From the NCBI GenBank assembly GCA_937868205.1, contig CALMMC010000050.1, forward strand, positions 1-7,408: DNA of 7,408 nt. Reading direction: 5' to 3'. The translations under genes were made by a program, and so were the position numbers. Under the pieces are notes generated by a model. It saw only the letters and a list, made by a program, of their open reading frames with translations, did no database searches and was not told the DNA's origin. The stretch comes from JAAZPG01 sp012797375 (lineage in GTDB: Bacteria; Acidobacteriota; Aminicenantia; Aminicenantales; UBA4085). Of the stretch, positions 6,143 to 7,408 are shown in pieces (the first letter of the stretch is position 1; every line of letters starts with the position of its first letter).

Positions 6143-6961
6143 GTGAAAAAACATATGAAATTAAAAAAGCCTACAATACTAGGTGTAGTAAACATTACTG
6201 AAGACAGCTTTTCAGATGGCGGCCTTTATTTGAATTATGATAAAGCTATAGAGAAATCACTTCTACTTGTTAAGGATGGCGCTGACATAATTGATTTAGG
6301 AGCCGCTTCCAGTAATCCTGAATCAAAAGAAGTAAAGCCTCATGAGGAAATAATCCGTTTAAATGATGTCATCGACAAATTGCATTCCCAAAATATTTCA
6401 GTTTCTGTTGATTCATTCAAACCCGAAGTTCAAAAATATTTTTTAAAAAAGAATGTCCACTATTTAAATGACATTCAAGGGTTTCCATATGCAGAATTAT
6501 ATCCTGAATTGGCAGAATCTAATTGCAAACTCATTGTTATGCATTCCATACAGCGGCTTGGGAAAGCCCAAGTAATCGAAACTGTTCCCGAAAATATATT
6601 TGATGGAATAATTGATTTCTTTTCGCAACGAATAAATTCACTTCAAAATTCAGGCGTTTCATCCGAAAGAATTATTTTAGACCCAGGGATGGGTTTCTTC
6701 TTAGGCTCTAACCCAGAAACGTCAATATATGTTTTGAAAAATATTTTTCGAGTAAAAGAATACTTTAAATTACCAATTCTTGTTTCGGTTTCTCGGAAAT
6801 CTTTTTTAGGAACTATTGTTGGGCGAGGAGTCAACGAGCGAACGCCAGCGACCCTGGCTGCTGAAATTTATATAAGCTATATGGGTGTGGATTACATCCG
6901 TACGCATGATGTAAGAGCTTTAAGTGACGCATTAAAAGTGCTTGGGATGTTAAATTGCTAA
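6143..6961 (+). CDS. sul: Sul-family (Sul3-like) dihydropteroate synthase, probable sulfonamide resistance
   Basis: The enzyme joins p-aminobenzoate to dihydropterin pyrophosphate in folate synthesis. Core DHPS motifs are VNITEDSFSDGG (16-27), SVDSFKPEVQ, LNDIQGFP (108-115), VMHS, DPGMGFF (180-186), SVSRKSFLG with Lys219, and IRTHDV at 252-257. What marks it as Sul rather than ordinary FolP is loop 2, LGAASSNPE (52-60), in place of the GGESTRPG of chromosomal enzymes, together with NDIQGFPY and GMGFFLGSNPETS. Recalled from memory, Sul3 shares these last runs and the end THDV.(A/S)LSDALK. Sul enzymes keep p-aminobenzoate binding but exclude sulfonamides. The 272 residues fit the family. GTG at 6143 is chosen for its AAGG spacing; ATG at 6155 is the alternative. 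The gene is far more AT-rich than the trp operon, stands alone without other folate genes, and lies inside a putative cassette. Confidence 0.88.
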   Translation: MKKHMKLKKPTILGVVNITEDSFSDGGLYLNYDKAIEKSLLLVKDGADIIDLGAASSNPESKEVKPHEEIIRLNDVIDKLHSQNISVSVDSFKPEVQKYFLKKNVHYLNDIQGFPYAELYPELAESNCKLIVMHSIQRLGKAQVIETVPENIFDGIIDFFSQRINSLQNSGVSSERIILDPGMGFFLGSNPETSIYVLKNIFRVKEYFKLPILVSVSRKSFLGTIVGRGVNERTPATLAAEIYISYMGVDYIRTHDVRALSDALKVLGMLNC

Positions 6962-7123
6962 TTTGTAATTGACAACCATTTCAAGATGGATTACGGTTTT
7001 ATTATGCTGATCTATAACTTGGGAGTACTAAGTTCTTAAAGGCGAAAAATAAGGTCTCTTGGTTTTGATGGAATAGATTGGGGTAATTGAAAATAAAGAG
7101 AATCAACCAACTCCCCTTAATGA
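6962..7123. other. Cassette 3' spacer, no gene seen
   Basis: The stretch between the sul stop and the right inverted arm is AT-rich and holds no supported ORF. A TTGACA at about 6969 lacks a matching -10 box. No clear terminator follows sul before the attC-like hairpins, which may themselves stop transcription. Confidence 0.5.
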
Positions 7124-7203
7124 GTGCCGCTCAATGCAAATAGAGAAGAGAATCGGCCGGGAAAAGAAACGCTGTGGTTACGCGCCATTTAACAGCGCCC
7201 AAC
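7124..7203 (-). repeat. Right inverted arm of the cassette
   Basis: The blocks are GTGCCGCTC (7124-7132), TCGGCCGGG (7153-7161) and the 24-bp block 7180-7203. They are the reverse complements, in mirrored order, of the left-arm blocks. The innermost block ends in the GCCCAAC core of the attC-like site. Confidence 0.8.
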
Positions 7204-7289
7204 AGGCAATAAAACTTCGTTCCCTTCGGTCACTACGCCCTTCGGGCAAATTGCCTTCGGCAACTTGTTTTATCGCCGGCCCGTTATGG
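7197..7289 (+). repeat. attC-like recombination site (~93 bp)
   Basis: R'' is GCCCAAC (7197-7203). L'' is 7205-7215 (GGCAATAAAAC), which pairs with L' at 7267-7277 (GTTTTATCGCC) with a single mismatch. R' is GTTATGG (7283-7289), which fits GTTRRRY imperfectly but can pair with R'' if two bases (AT) bulge out. The centre carries compact hairpins: GCCC-TTC-GGGC (7237-7247) and TTGCC-TTC-GGCAA (7251-7263), and the hexamer CTTCGG three times (7224, 7240, 7255). Length and arrangement are in the range of integron attC sites. Confidence 0.6.
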
Positions 7290-7408
7290 GCAAGTTTAAG
7301 AAACTACGCAACGGAATGACACAGGCAACAGAATCAATATTTGACAGTTCTTAAATACTTCTAAAGCAAAGAAGAATTTTTTTTAACAAAAAGTGGAGAC
7401 CAGAACCC
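7284..7408 (+). other. Possible start of a second cassette, cut by the window end
   Basis: After the crossover point at 7283/7284 the sequence TTATGGGCAAGTTTAAG resembles the start of the first cassette (TTGGGCGCAATTAAATG) with small shifts. It is AT-rich and holds no complete gene. TTGACA at 7341-7346 has no good -10 partner. CTTCT (7358-7362) and AGAAG (7370-7374) could form a weak hairpin before eight T at 7377-7384, a poor terminator candidate. Confidence 0.3.

Larger units (their letters stand above)
5984..7283 (+). mobile_element. Putative integron-type gene cassette carrying a sul gene (1300 bp)
   Basis: The left edge is a perfect integron core site GTTGGGC (GTTRRRY) at 5983-5989, with the expected crossover between G5983 and T5984. 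The right edge is an attC-like site starting with a perfect RYYYAAC (GCCCAAC, 7197-7203) and ending at GTTATGG (7283-7289). The two cores are complementary, as they must be if they derive from one circular cassette. One gene lies between them in the same direction, the usual cassette layout. Against a standard integron: the recombinase is not a typical IntI, the right R' core is imperfect, and inverted similarity extends far beyond a normal attC. The alternative is a small transposon-like unit with terminal inverted repeats, but no target duplication is visible. Confidence 0.55.

Noticed and set aside
6143..6961. Ordinary chromosomal folP of an AT-rich genome
   Set aside because: Loop 2 lacks the STRPG motif and instead has the Sul-type ASSNP; no folate genes are adjacent, and cassette-like ends flank it.
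7134..7319. 61-codon ORF across the right arm and attC-like site
   Set aside because: It consists almost entirely of the structured recombination site; low-complexity translation and no ribosome-binding site.
7341..7384. Promoter from TTGACA at 7341 and terminator at 7358-7384
   Set aside because: No acceptable -10 box follows at 16-18 bp, and the hairpin stem is only five AT-rich pairs.

Overview
The window looks like one end of a metagenomic (or mixed-template) contig made of three blocks that differ in base composition. Positions 1-116 are not biology. They hold a G/T-rich tail, a T run and an untrimmed Illumina Nextera P7 adapter ending in the Tn5 mosaic end. From 117 to about 1040 the DNA is very GC-rich with actinobacteria-like codon use. 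It carries the 3' part of an unrecognised small membrane or secreted protein and a metallo-beta-lactamase-fold hydrolase. The hydrolase loses its C-terminus by an abrupt in-frame switch, inside a GCC-rich stretch, into the last ~23 codons of trpD. I read that join as an assembly or template-switch chimera.

From about 1040 to 4505 the sequence is a moderately GC-rich, tightly packed tryptophan operon: (trpD end)-trpC-trpF-trpB-trpA. Each junction from trpC onward overlaps by 14-17 bp. The last four steps from phosphoribosylanthranilate to tryptophan are complete. TrpB and TrpA carry active-site lysine and acids but deviate at several positions that are almost invariant in the family. The host phylum cannot be fixed by eye; the block is not the same organism type as the first one.

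After trpA there is a good sigma70-type promoter, a ribosome-binding site and a gene start that runs out after 36 codons, inside a dispersed hairpin repeat. From there the DNA becomes AT-rich, with an inverted pair of REP-like repeats. The AT-rich block (about 4670-7408) holds a tyrosine recombinase (5048-5956) with its own promoter, palindromic operator-like site and terminator. It is followed 27 bp later by what looks like an integron-type gene cassette (5984-7283).

The cassette starts at a perfect GTTRRRY core site and ends in a ~93-bp attC-like site starting with a perfect RYYYAAC core site. It carries one gene: a sulfonamide-resistance-type dihydropteroate synthase closely resembling Sul3. 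The recombinase resembles integron integrases at its C-terminus but lacks their diagnostic insertion, and it points toward the cassette. Long multi-block inverted arms extend from both cassette ends and are unusual for attC sites. This recombinase plus sul cassette is the most interesting part of the window.
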